Of a stretch of DNA of 64,000 bases, positions 24,709 through 32,739 are shown in pieces. Position 1 is the first letter of the stretch. Every line of letters starts with the position of its first letter. The notes beneath the pieces were generated by a model that was given only the letters and a program-made list of their open reading frames with translations, ran no database searches and was not told the origin of the DNA. This DNA comes from Oscillospiraceae bacterium (lineage in GTDB: Bacteria > Bacillota > Clostridia > Oscillospirales > Oscillospiraceae). Both the position numbers and the translations under genes were made by a program. The stretch spans positions 124,001-188,000 of the forward strand of contig JAFYHU010000080.1 of assembly GCA_017538965.1 (NCBI GenBank), in the 5' to 3' direction.

Positions 24709-26013
24709 TCAGTTGAGAGGCAGGTCGGCGGTGATGGTCAGGGAAGCTCCGTCTTCGGATACGGCGTGGATGCTCCCTCTGTGCGCTTCCGTCACGGCCT
24801 TCGCGATGGCAAGACCCAGACCGAAGCCGCCGGTTTCCGAGTTGCGGGAGCGATCTTCGCGGGTGAAGCGTTCAAACAGCCGGTCCGCGTTTCCCGGCTC
24901 CATGGGCAGACTGCTGTTTCTGACACGGAGCCGGGCAAGCTTCCCGACCCTCGTAAGCGAGAGCTCCACCCAGCCGTTTTCCGGCGAGTACTTCATCGCG
25001 TTGTCCAGCAGAATCGAGACCAGCTTGCCGATGGCTTTCCGGTCTCCGTTGATCAGGAGCCCGGGCGTGACGGACAGGCGGAAGTCCTTCCCCTGAGCGC
25101 GCGCCACGGACTGGAAGGACAGCGCGGTCTCTTCCGTCAGTTCCGAGAAAGAGAACTCCTCGGTCTGCAGGGAGACGTTTTCTTCCTCCATCCGCGACAG
25201 ATAGATGAGCTCTCCGGTGAGTTCGGTAAGACGGTGGGTCTGCCGGCGGATGTCCGTGATCCACTCGTTGTTCTCCTCCTCCATCTCCGATTCCAGCACG
25301 TCTGCATCCGCCTGGATGATCGTGATCGGGGTTTTCAGCTCATGACCGGCGTCGGTGATGAAGCGCTTCTGCTTTTCATAGCTCTCTGCGATCGGCCGGA
25401 TGATCCGTCCGGAAAACAGCAGCAGAAGCAGAAAGACTCCGAAAATGCCGAGCAGGGAAATCCCGATGCTGCCGTACAGAAAGCTGCGGAAGGTCCCGAG
25501 CTCCCTCTGACAGTTCAGAAACAGCAGCATGGTTTCGCCGTCGGAGACTGTGCGGTTGTAGCGGTATTCCTCCGCAAAGCCCTTTTCGCGCCCCAGGGCG
25601 TAGACGCTCTCGGCAAGCGTCCGGGCTTCGTCCTCCTCCAGGGAGGCGATGTTTTCGAGATTCATCCGGCTCAGGCTGCCCGCCTCATCGAACCAGACGG
25701 TAAAATAGCGGGACTGATACGCAAGCTCCCCGAAGCCGCCGCGCGGTTCCCGGAACATGCCGTCCGGGCGCTCCGCCGGCGGAGGCGCCATCTCTTCCGA
25801 GACTCCTTCGGGCAGCGGCGGCAGATCCTCCGGACGGAACATCTGGCGGGGGAAGGCGCCCTTGTTTTCCGCCAGCATCTGCAGCGTGCCGTCGGCGTCG
25901 CGAACGAGACTGCGGTAATTGACCACGTTGATCGCGCCGATCAGGAGAAACAGCACGAGAAAGACCGAGACGACCGCCGCGAGGACGAACTTTTTCCGAA
26001 GCTTCCGGATCAT
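24709..26013 (-). CDS. Sensor histidine kinase
   Basis: A 434-residue protein. Membrane helices at about 8-29 and 165-188 enclose a 130-residue extracytoplasmic sensor domain that is Pro/Arg-rich near residue 80. The HisKA box is DAGHELKTPITII. The catalytic ATPase domain shows the N box DNAMKYSPENG and the G box FGLGLAIAKAV. It should autophosphorylate and pass the phosphate to the response regulator encoded just upstream, with which it overlaps by four bases. No HAMP domain is obvious. The signal is unknown. Confidence 0.9.
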   Translation of the reverse strand: MIRKLRKKFVLAAVVSVFLVLFLLIGAINVVNYRSLVRDADGTLQMLAENKGAFPRQMFRPEDLPPLPEGVSEEMAPPPAERPDGMFREPRGGFGELAYQSRYFTVWFDEAGSLSRMNLENIASLEEDEARTLAESVYALGREKGFAEEYRYNRTVSDGETMLLFLNCQRELGTFRSFLYGSIGISLLGIFGVFLLLLLFSGRIIRPIAESYEKQKRFITDAGHELKTPITIIQADADVLESEMEEENNEWITDIRRQTHRLTELTGELIYLSRMEEENVSLQTEEFSFSELTEETALSFQSVARAQGKDFRLSVTPGLLINGDRKAIGKLVSILLDNAMKYSPENGWVELSLTRVGKLARLRVRNSSLPMEPGNADRLFERFTREDRSRNSETGGFGLGLAIAKAVTEAHRGSIHAVSEDGASLTITADLPLN

Positions 26014-26684
26014 GAGCGAACCTCCAGGTAATACCCAACCCCGCGCTGCGCCTTGATTTCAACGTCGGCGCCGATGGCTTTCAGCTTTTTGCGCAGCGTG
26101 GAGATATAGACCCAGACGATGTTCGTCTCGGCCTCGCTGTCAAAGCCCCAGATGCGGTCCATGAAGGTCTCGGCGGAAATCAGCTTCCGGGGGTTTCTCA
26201 TCAGCATCTCCAGCATCTGATACTCCTTGCCGGCGAGCTTGTAGCTGCCGTTCGGGCCGGAGAGATCATAGCTCGAACAGTCCAGCGTGACGTTGCCGCG
26301 GCTCAGCGTCTTGTTCGTCTGCACGGAAAGCACTCTCGTCATGGCACGGATGCGGGCCAGCAGCTCCTTCATGTCAAAGGGCTTGGTCAGATAATCGTTT
26401 GCGCCGAGATCGAGGCCGGAAACCCGATCGTCGATCTCCGACCGGGCCGTCAGCAGCAGGACCGGCGTAAAATCGCCCCTTGCGCGCATTGCCTGCAGCA
26501 CCTCAAAACCGTCCTTCTTCGGCATCATTACGTCCAGAATGACGCCGTCATAGTTGCCGGTTTCCAGATAATCCAGTGCATCCTGCCCGTCATGGACAAC
26601 ATCCACGGAATAGTTGTTTTTGGTCAGAAGCGTCGAAACGGCTCTGGCCAGTGATTTTTCATCTTCGGCATACAGCAGTCTCAC
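26010..26684 (-). CDS. OmpR/PhoB-family response regulator
   Basis: A 224-residue protein with a receiver domain, acidic pocket AEDEK, phosphoacceptor Asp51 in ILDVMMPK, Thr in LLLTARS and Lys in YLTKPF. The winged-helix output domain ends with the typical YISTLRKKLKAIG and RGVGYYLEV. It overlaps both neighbours by four bases (ATGA at each junction), the EamA gene upstream and the kinase downstream, so this is one translationally coupled operon. Confidence 0.92.
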   Translation of the reverse strand: MRLLYAEDEKSLARAVSTLLTKNNYSVDVVHDGQDALDYLETGNYDGVILDVMMPKKDGFEVLQAMRARGDFTPVLLLTARSEIDDRVSGLDLGANDYLTKPFDMKELLARIRAMTRVLSVQTNKTLSRGNVTLDCSSYDLSGPNGSYKLAGKEYQMLEMLMRNPRKLISAETFMDRIWGFDSEAETNIVWVYISTLRKKLKAIGADVEIKAQRGVGYYLEVRS

Positions 26685-27553
26685 GGATTCTCCTTCCCCG
26701 GCGATGCGGCAAGTTCTTTCTGTTTTCCGTCCCAGATGGTCCAGACGGTAACGGCGGTGATGACGATGACCCCGCCGATCAGGGCATAGACGCCGGGCGT
26801 CTCTCCGTCAAAGATCATGACCCAGACCGGATTCAGCAGCGGCTCCACCGCGCCCAGCAGGCAGCAGGCGAGCGCCGGGCAGCTTTCGGTTGCCTTGACA
26901 TAGAGAACGTACGAAAGGCCCAGCTGAAACACGCCCAGGATCAGAATGCAGCTGACCGTTGTGGCGTTCAGCACCGGCTTCGTGAGGATCACGGCCGGCA
27001 GGCCGACCAGGAAGGCGAAGGCCTGACCGATGACGATCGCGCTGAAGCGCTCCTCCGGCTGCAGCCTGTCCACCGCCATGAACATCCCGGCCATGAACAT
27101 GCCCGCCGCGATGGCGACGAAGTTTCCGGCTACGGTCGAGGGACCCAGCTGGTCGAAGAAGAACAGCGCAATGCCCGCCAGCACCACCAGCACGACCGCC
27201 AGATCCGCCTTGCGGATTCTGGTGTGAAAGAGCAGCGCGGAAAACAGCACGATGAACACGGGCGCGGTGAACTGCAGTACGATGGCATTGGCCGCGGTGG
27301 TCAGCTTGTTTGCCAGGGCAAAGCAGACATAGACGCTTCCGGCCAGCACGCCGGCGAGCAGCGTGCCGCGCGTAAACACAAAGCGAATATGTTTGAGCGC
27401 CATATAAACCGCAATGGTGATCCCCGCGACCAGACTCCGCAGGCTGGCTGCCGCAAGCCCGTGCCAGGGGAGCAGCTTGAGAAAAATCCCCGCGATGCTC
27501 CACAGCATGGCGCAGGCAATCATCTGCAGAATGCCGACGTGTTCCTTCTTCAC
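26681..27553 (-). CDS. EamA-family (DMT superfamily) transporter
   Basis: A 290-residue membrane protein with about ten helices in two EamA repeats. The GTG at 27553 is chosen: AAGAGG lies nine bases upstream, while the longer ATG at 27589 overlaps a TATAAT box (27593-27588, minus strand) that is probably the promoter. It exports an unknown small metabolite. It leads the operon with the two-component system, the Pr6Pr protein and the S41 peptidase, so the signal sensed may be its substrate or a related wall stress. Confidence 0.82.
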   Translation of the reverse strand: MKKEHVGILQMIACAMLWSIAGIFLKLLPWHGLAAASLRSLVAGITIAVYMALKHIRFVFTRGTLLAGVLAGSVYVCFALANKLTTAANAIVLQFTAPVFIVLFSALLFHTRIRKADLAVVLVVLAGIALFFFDQLGPSTVAGNFVAIAAGMFMAGMFMAVDRLQPEERFSAIVIGQAFAFLVGLPAVILTKPVLNATTVSCILILGVFQLGLSYVLYVKATESCPALACCLLGAVEPLLNPVWVMIFDGETPGVYALIGGVIVITAVTVWTIWDGKQKELAASPGKENP

Positions 27554-27652
27554 GTTTCCGTGCCTCTTTTCGGAAAAAACTGCATCCATTATACCAGACG
27601 GAAGCCGCGAAAACCATTACAAATTTATATTCATAAATTGTTCCAAAAAACC

Positions 27653-27681
27653 TTGTAATTGGATAGCGTATCCGATATGAT
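27653..27681 (+). promoter_or_regulatory. Promoter of the M20 hydrolase gene
   Basis: TTGTAA (27653-27658), a 17-base spacer and TATGAT (27676-27681). GGATA-GCG-TATCC (27661-27673), an interrupted palindrome, lies in the spacer and may be an operator. Confidence 0.6.
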
Positions 27682-27719
27682 AATCACAAAGACCTTTGTG
27701 CTCTGTGAGGTTACCGCTG

Positions 27720-29024
27720 ATGAATGACACCGAAAAGAGAATCCTTCGGATCATCGATGACAATGCCCCGCGCCTTCAGGCCCTTGCCGATGATCTCTTT
27801 ACCCACCCCGAGCAGGGCTGGTACGAGACCCGTACCGCTGCCGTTGCCGCCGGCTTCCTGCAGTCTCTCGGCCTGAATGTCCGGACCGGCCTTGCCGTAA
27901 CCGGCCTGCGTGCCTCGGTCGGGACAGGGAAAGGCCCAAACATCGCTCTCATCGGCGAGCTGGATGCTCTGAAGTGCCCGGACCACCCGGCATCCCGGAA
28001 CGGCTATGCCCATTCCTGCGGCCACTATGCCCAGATGGTCTGCTTGCTCGGCGCCGCCCTGGCGCTTTCCGACCCGGAGGTAGCCTCCTCCCTTGACGGA
28101 ACCGCGACCTTCTTTGCCGTCCCCGCCGAGGAGTTCCAGGATGCCCCTCTCCGTGAGCTTATGCGCCGAGAGCATGATGTGCATTGCGGGGGCGGCAAGT
28201 GCGAGCTCCTGCGGCGCGGCGCCTTTGACGACAGCGACATGGCCCTCACCGCGCATTCCCACATGGTCGGGCGCGATTCCGGCGCCGATCTGCTCCTCGG
28301 CAATTCGGCCTCAACCGGCTTTGTGGGCAAGACCGTGACCATCCGCGGCGTGGCCTCCCACGCGGCCGCGTCGCCGGACAGGGGCGTGAATGCCCTGAAT
28401 GCTGCCTGCCTCGGGCTTTCCGCCCTGGGCATGATCCGCGAGACCTTCCGCGAAGCCGACTGCGTGCGGGTGCATCCCGTGATCCGCGAAGGCGGCCAGG
28501 CCATCAACGTTGTCCCGAGCAGAGCGGTTGTTGAAATGCAGGTTCGCGCAAATAAGATACCGGTGATCGGGGAGATCAGCGAAAAGGTGAACAACTGCTT
28601 CCGCGGCGCGGCGCTGGCCATCGGCTGCACGGCGGAAATCGAAGACGCCCAGGGCTATCTGCCCTGTCCCGAGATCCTCCCGACTCCTCTGATGTTCGAA
28701 ACCGCCGCGCTGCTCGGCGACTGCGACGTGCGAAGCATCCCGGTCGGTGTCTGCAACACCGCCAGCACCGATGTAGGCGACCTCTGTGCGGTCATGCCCG
28801 TAATGAATTTCACGTTCGGCGGCAGCGTCGGCGCCCTCCATACGGCGGACTACGCGGTGACGGACCCGTATGTCGCCCACATTCTTCCCGCGAAGATGAT
28901 GGCGCTTCTCGCTTACCGTCTCCTGCGCGACGGAGCGGCAGCGGCAAAAGACTATATCGCCGGCTATTCCCCGGCAATGAGCCTTGAGGAGTACAAAGCA
29001 TACTGCCGCCGCATGAGCCCCTGA
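27720..29024 (+). CDS. M20-family metallohydrolase (aminoacylase/amidohydrolase type)
   Basis: A 434-residue zinc-dependent hydrolase. The ATG at 27720 has GTGAGG nine bases before it; the longer TTG start is less likely. Metal-site motifs seen are GELDALK, AHSCGHYAQ, VPAEE, a His in LTAHSHMVG and the C-terminal GALHTADYA. The insert dimerisation domain is present (VTIRGVASHAAASP). The family removes amide-linked acyl or amino acid groups, as in amidohydrolases and aminobenzoyl-glutamate hydrolases. It is monocistronic with its own terminator. Confidence 0.87.
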   Translation: MNDTEKRILRIIDDNAPRLQALADDLFTHPEQGWYETRTAAVAAGFLQSLGLNVRTGLAVTGLRASVGTGKGPNIALIGELDALKCPDHPASRNGYAHSCGHYAQMVCLLGAALALSDPEVASSLDGTATFFAVPAEEFQDAPLRELMRREHDVHCGGGKCELLRRGAFDDSDMALTAHSHMVGRDSGADLLLGNSASTGFVGKTVTIRGVASHAAASPDRGVNALNAACLGLSALGMIRETFREADCVRVHPVIREGGQAINVVPSRAVVEMQVRANKIPVIGEISEKVNNCFRGAALAIGCTAEIEDAQGYLPCPEILPTPLMFETAALLGDCDVRSIPVGVCNTASTDVGDLCAVMPVMNFTFGGSVGALHTADYAVTDPYVAHILPAKMMALLAYRLLRDGAAAAKDYIAGYSPAMSLEEYKAYCRRMSP

Positions 29025-29052
29025 TCAACATTTTGAATCTGCAAAGCAGAAG

Positions 29053-29080
29053 CCGCTCCCGACCGGGAGCGGTGATTTTT
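29053..29080 (+). terminator. Rho-independent terminator after the M20 gene
   Basis: An 8-bp stem CCGCTCCC / GGGAGCGG with a GACC loop and five T at 29076. An outer GCAGAAG/CTTCTGC pair extends it. A near copy lies at 32695-32725. Confidence 0.85.
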
Positions 29081-29266
29081 CTGCTTCTGCGCCTTGAGAT
29101 TGCCCGTATTTTGTGATAAGATAAATTCTGTATAAGTATACCATGAGCAGACTAACATACTATGGCAGTAATGATAAGAAGACGTAGAAACTCAAGCTTA
29201 AAAGATGACTTGGGAAATATAGAACGGCAACGGAATTGTTCCGCCAATGTAAAAGGAGAAAGGTTT

Positions 29267-29740
29267 ATGCTGAATATTTACTTTGGAAATATGCCGGAGG
29301 CAATCTATGATACTGCTTCCTATTTCAACCATACATATCTTGACAGCTGGGCTGAGGATAAATTAACCAAGGCCATCTTAAAGGACATAGACAAGGCAGA
29401 GGTCCTTGGACCTCAGGCAGTGAAAAGCAAGGCACTGGGAGTCATCCCGATGACAAAAATATCAGGAGGAGCAAAGACTCTCCTGCTGATCGATCACATG
29501 CCAGAGAAAGTATTCAACGCTTCTACAAGTGGGGATAATTGCGCCAAATGGATTTTAAAGATTGCCGACTTGCATAAAGAAGACATTACAATTAATCTTC
29601 ATCATCTGATGAATTTTGATCCGGAGAGAAAAGGAAAATCTTTTGAGTTCCGTATCGTAAATACGGGAACCATTGTACACAATATGAAGGAATATGTGCT
29701 TGCTGCGCTTCCTCTTCTGGGAGAGGAGAATTCGGGATGA
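29267..29740 (+). CDS. DUF4869-domain protein
   Basis: A 157-residue protein. AAAGGAGAAAGG lies just before the ATG at 29267; the longer upstream frame has no such site. It matches DUF4869: MLNIYFGNMPEAIYDTASYF at the start, KALGVIPMTKISGGAKTLLL in the middle, and SGDNCAKWILKIA and RIVNTGTIVHNM towards the end. The biochemical function is unknown. It overlaps the next gene, a P-loop ATPase, by four bases (ATGA), so the two form a coupled pair. This region is much more AT-rich than its surroundings, suggesting acquisition. Confidence 0.8.
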   Translation: MLNIYFGNMPEAIYDTASYFNHTYLDSWAEDKLTKAILKDIDKAEVLGPQAVKSKALGVIPMTKISGGAKTLLLIDHMPEKVFNASTSGDNCAKWILKIADLHKEDITINLHHLMNFDPERKGKSFEFRIVNTGTIVHNMKEYVLAALPLLGEENSG

Positions 29741-30645
29741 AAGGAAGACATGAAATCCTGGTCAAAGACGCACGTGTACAGTACAAGTTTGCGATAGAGC
29801 GAAATATAACGATTCTGCGGGGAGACAGTGCCACAGGAAAAACCACGCTGATCGAAATGATAGGTGCTTTCCAGAGAAACGGAGATCAGAGCGGTGTTGC
29901 TCTTAAAGCAGATAAACCTTGTGTGGTTCTTTACGAACAAAACTGGGAACTTGTCCTCGGAACAATTCATGACAGCATCGTATTTATCGATGAAGGTTCT
30001 CCCTTTATCTCTTCTCATGATTTCGCCAGGGCAATCAGAGGCTCTGATAATTACTATGTAATTGCCACCCGACATTCTCTTTATGATTTGCCCTACAGCA
30101 TTAAGGAAATATACGGAATCAGAAACACTACCAGAAAACGATATCAAGGGACGAAGCGTTTATATGCAGAATTCTTCCCGCTGATTGATTATGAAACAGG
30201 TTCTTCAAGAAATCCGGATCTTGTCGTAGTAGAAGATACCAATGCAGGGTACGAATTCTTTCAACATTATTTTGCACGCTTTCACATTCGCTGTATCTCG
30301 GCCCAAGGCAAGTCAAAAATAATAAAAGCCCTGATAGAAGAGGAATATAATACCGCGTTGGTAATTGCGGATGGTGCGGCTTTTGGACCGGTAATAGAGC
30401 GGCTTCTTGGCCTGCGGCAAGTAAAAGATTTCAGTATCTTTCTTCCGGAGTCTTTTGAATGGCTTGTAATGAGATCGGATGTATTGAATGACAATGAGAT
30501 CAGAACAATTCTTGATGCACCATCGGAGCATATTGCAAGTGAAACATATTTCAGTTGGGAACAGTTTTTTACGGAGATGCTGATTGATCGAAGCAGAGGT
30601 ACATATTTGGCTTATGTGAAGAATAGGCTTAATAAAACTACCTGA
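29737..30645 (+). CDS. P-loop ATPase partner of DUF4869, with possible Toprim-like C-terminal domain
   Basis: A 302-residue soluble protein. The Walker A motif is GDSATGKTT (residues 29-37) and the Walker B motif is SIVFIDEG (80-87), followed by a TRHSLYDLPYS segment typical of ABC/SMC-like ATPase cores. The C-terminal half has LVVVED (Glu166) and, about 45 residues later, VIADGAAFG (Asp212). That order of acidic residues recalls the Toprim domain of OLD-family proteins, but the DxD pair is incomplete. Many relatives carry the name translation initiation factor 2, which I think is wrong. It is coupled to the DUF4869 gene in AT-rich DNA. It may be a defence or regulatory pair. Confidence 0.7.
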   Translation: MKGRHEILVKDARVQYKFAIERNITILRGDSATGKTTLIEMIGAFQRNGDQSGVALKADKPCVVLYEQNWELVLGTIHDSIVFIDEGSPFISSHDFARAIRGSDNYYVIATRHSLYDLPYSIKEIYGIRNTTRKRYQGTKRLYAEFFPLIDYETGSSRNPDLVVVEDTNAGYEFFQHYFARFHIRCISAQGKSKIIKALIEEEYNTALVIADGAAFGPVIERLLGLRQVKDFSIFLPESFEWLVMRSDVLNDNEIRTILDAPSEHIASETYFSWEQFFTEMLIDRSRGTYLAYVKNRLNKTT

Positions 30646-30668
30646 AACCAAATGTTGAGGAAAAGATA

Positions 30669-30692
30669 TCTCATTTATTGCCGGAAATGAGA
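30669..30692 (+). other. Hairpin after the DUF4869-ATPase pair
   Basis: An 8-bp perfect stem TCTCATTT / AAATGAGA with an 8-base loop. It has no T-run, so it may only protect the mRNA end or be a weak terminator. Confidence 0.4.
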
Positions 30693-30752
30693 GATGAAAA
30701 GAAGTAAAACATCGGGAGGCAGAAATCGGACCTGAAAAGGGAGATGAGGAAA

Positions 30753-32675
30753 ATGCAGGAAGAGGAGAAGAAGGAGTTTACGCCCTATGTGTCCGCGGAC
30801 GAGAAACCGCCGGAAATGACAATGACGGCCGTGATTCTGGGCGCCCTGCTGTCGATCGTCTTCGGCGCGGCAAACGCCTATCTCGGTCTGCGCGTCGGCC
30901 TGACGGTGTCCGCGTCCATCCCGGCTGCGGTCATTTCGATGGGCGTGACCCGTGTGCTGCTGAAGAGAAATTCCGTGCTCGAAAGCAACCTCGTTCAGAC
31001 CATCGGCTCGGCAGGCGAGTCGCTGGCGGCCGGCGTGATTTTCACGATTCCCGTGCTGTTTCTCTGGGCAGAGGAGGGCAGGGCTGACTCGCCCGACCTG
31101 CTGAATATTTTTCTGATTGCGCTCTGCGGCGGCATGCTCGGCGTGCTGTTCATGATCCCGCTGCGCAATGCCCTGATCGTAAAGGAGCACGGCATTTTGC
31201 CCTATCCCGAAGGGACGGCCTGTGCCGAGGTGCTTCTCGCGGGTGAGAAGGGCGGGACAAGCGCCAGAGGCGTGTTTGTCGGTATGGGCATCTCAGCGGC
31301 CGTCAAATTCATTGTAGACGGCGTCAAGCTCATTCCGGGCGTCATCACCGCTCCGATCAAGGCGCTGAGGACGGAATTTTCCGTGGAGCTTTATCCGGCG
31401 CTGATCGGAGTCGGCTATATCTGCGGAACGAAGGTTTCCTCCTATATGTTTGCCGGCGGTCTGCTCAGCTGGTTCGTCCTGATTCCCGCCATCGTGGTCT
31501 TCGGTGCCGATACGACAATCTTTCCGGGCACCCAGCCGATCAAAGCAATCTATGAAAGCGGCGGTGCATCCGCGATCTGGAGCAATTATATCCGCTATAT
31601 CGGTGCCGGCATGGTGGCTGCCGGCGGGATTATGAGCCTCCTGAAATCGCTGCCCCTCATTGTGACCACCTTTGTCTCTGCAATCAAAGGCATGAAGGAC
31701 GCTTCGTCCGATTCCGTCAGGCGCACCGACCGAAACCTCGATATGCGGGTGGTGCTGGGCGGTGTTCTGGTGATTGCGGTGCTGCTCTGGCTGCTGCCGC
31801 AGGTGCCGGTCTCGCTTCCGGGGGCGCTTCTGATCGTGATCTTCGGTTTCTTCTTCGGCTCGGTGGCCTCCCGCATCGTCGGTCTGATCGGCAGCAGCAA
31901 CAACCCCGTGTCCGGGATGACGATTGCCTCGCTTCTGTTTACGACGCTGATTCTGAAGATGACCGGGAATGTCGGCATGCCCGGGATGGTTGCGTCCATC
32001 ACCGTCTGCGCCGTCGTCAGCATCGTGACGGCCATCGCGGGCGATACCTCTCAGGATCTGAAAACCGGTTTTCTGCTCGGCTCCACTCCGAAGAAGCAGC
32101 AGATCGGTGAAATGATCGGCGTTGTGGTCTCGGCCGCGGTCATCGGAGCGGTGCTGGTGCTTCTGAACAAGGCCTGGGGATTCGGCAGCAAGGAACTGGC
32201 CGCCCCGCAGGCGACCATGATGAAAATGATTGTGGAAGGCGTGATGGACGGCGATCTTCCCTGGTCGATGGTCATGATCGGCGTGTTTCTCGGCATTTTC
32301 GTCGAGATCCTCCAGATTCCGGTTCTCGCGGTTGCCATCGGAGTTTATCTGCCCCTGGAACTCTCCGCTGCATGTATGGTCGGCGGCCTGGTGCGGTACC
32401 TGACGGACAAAGGCATCGGGAAAACGAAAAAACCCAACTCCGAAGGGGGCATTCTTTTCTGCTCCGGCATGATTGCGGGAGAAGGGCTCGTCGGCGTTCT
32501 TCTGGCCTTCCTCGCGGTGGGCGGCATCACGGAAAAAATCGATCTGTCGGGCACACTGAATACCGGCCTGCCGGGCAGCCTGATTCTGCTCGCCCTGCTG
32601 ATTTTTGCCATCATCAAAGCAGGCACGGCCAAAGCGTCGGAAACCTCTCCGCCGAAGCAGAATGCTTCTTCCTGA
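30753..32675 (+). CDS. OPT-family oligopeptide transporter
   Basis: A 640-residue protein with at least 14 predicted membrane segments. MTMTAVILGALLSIVFGAAN, AYLGLRVGLTVSASIPAAVI and the central GSSNNPVSGMTIASLL are typical OPT-family stretches. The ATG at 30753 is chosen over 30744 because GGGAG lies at the right distance. It should import oligopeptides or metal chelates using an ion gradient. It is followed by a terminator shared with the convergent hydratase gene. Confidence 0.9.
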   Translation: MQEEEKKEFTPYVSADEKPPEMTMTAVILGALLSIVFGAANAYLGLRVGLTVSASIPAAVISMGVTRVLLKRNSVLESNLVQTIGSAGESLAAGVIFTIPVLFLWAEEGRADSPDLLNIFLIALCGGMLGVLFMIPLRNALIVKEHGILPYPEGTACAEVLLAGEKGGTSARGVFVGMGISAAVKFIVDGVKLIPGVITAPIKALRTEFSVELYPALIGVGYICGTKVSSYMFAGGLLSWFVLIPAIVVFGADTTIFPGTQPIKAIYESGGASAIWSNYIRYIGAGMVAAGGIMSLLKSLPLIVTTFVSAIKGMKDASSDSVRRTDRNLDMRVVLGGVLVIAVLLWLLPQVPVSLPGALLIVIFGFFFGSVASRIVGLIGSSNNPVSGMTIASLLFTTLILKMTGNVGMPGMVASITVCAVVSIVTAIAGDTSQDLKTGFLLGSTPKKQQIGEMIGVVVSAAVIGAVLVLLNKAWGFGSKELAAPQATMMKMIVEGVMDGDLPWSMVMIGVFLGIFVEILQIPVLAVAIGVYLPLELSAACMVGGLVRYLTDKGIGKTKKPNSEGGILFCSGMIAGEGLVGVLLAFLAVGGITEKIDLSGTLNTGLPGSLILLALLIFAIIKAGTAKASETSPPKQNASS

Positions 32676-32694
32676 ACAGAAAACAGCGGATGCA

Positions 32695-32725
32695 GAAAGC
32701 CGCTCCCGACCCGGGAGCGGCTTTC
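32695..32725. terminator. Bidirectional terminator between OPT and hydratase genes
   Basis: A 14-bp perfect stem GAAAGCCGCTCCCG / CGGGAGCGGCTTTC with a 3-base loop. The core repeats the terminator at 29053-29080. Confidence 0.75.
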
Positions 32726-32739
32726 CTGCGGCTTGTGCG

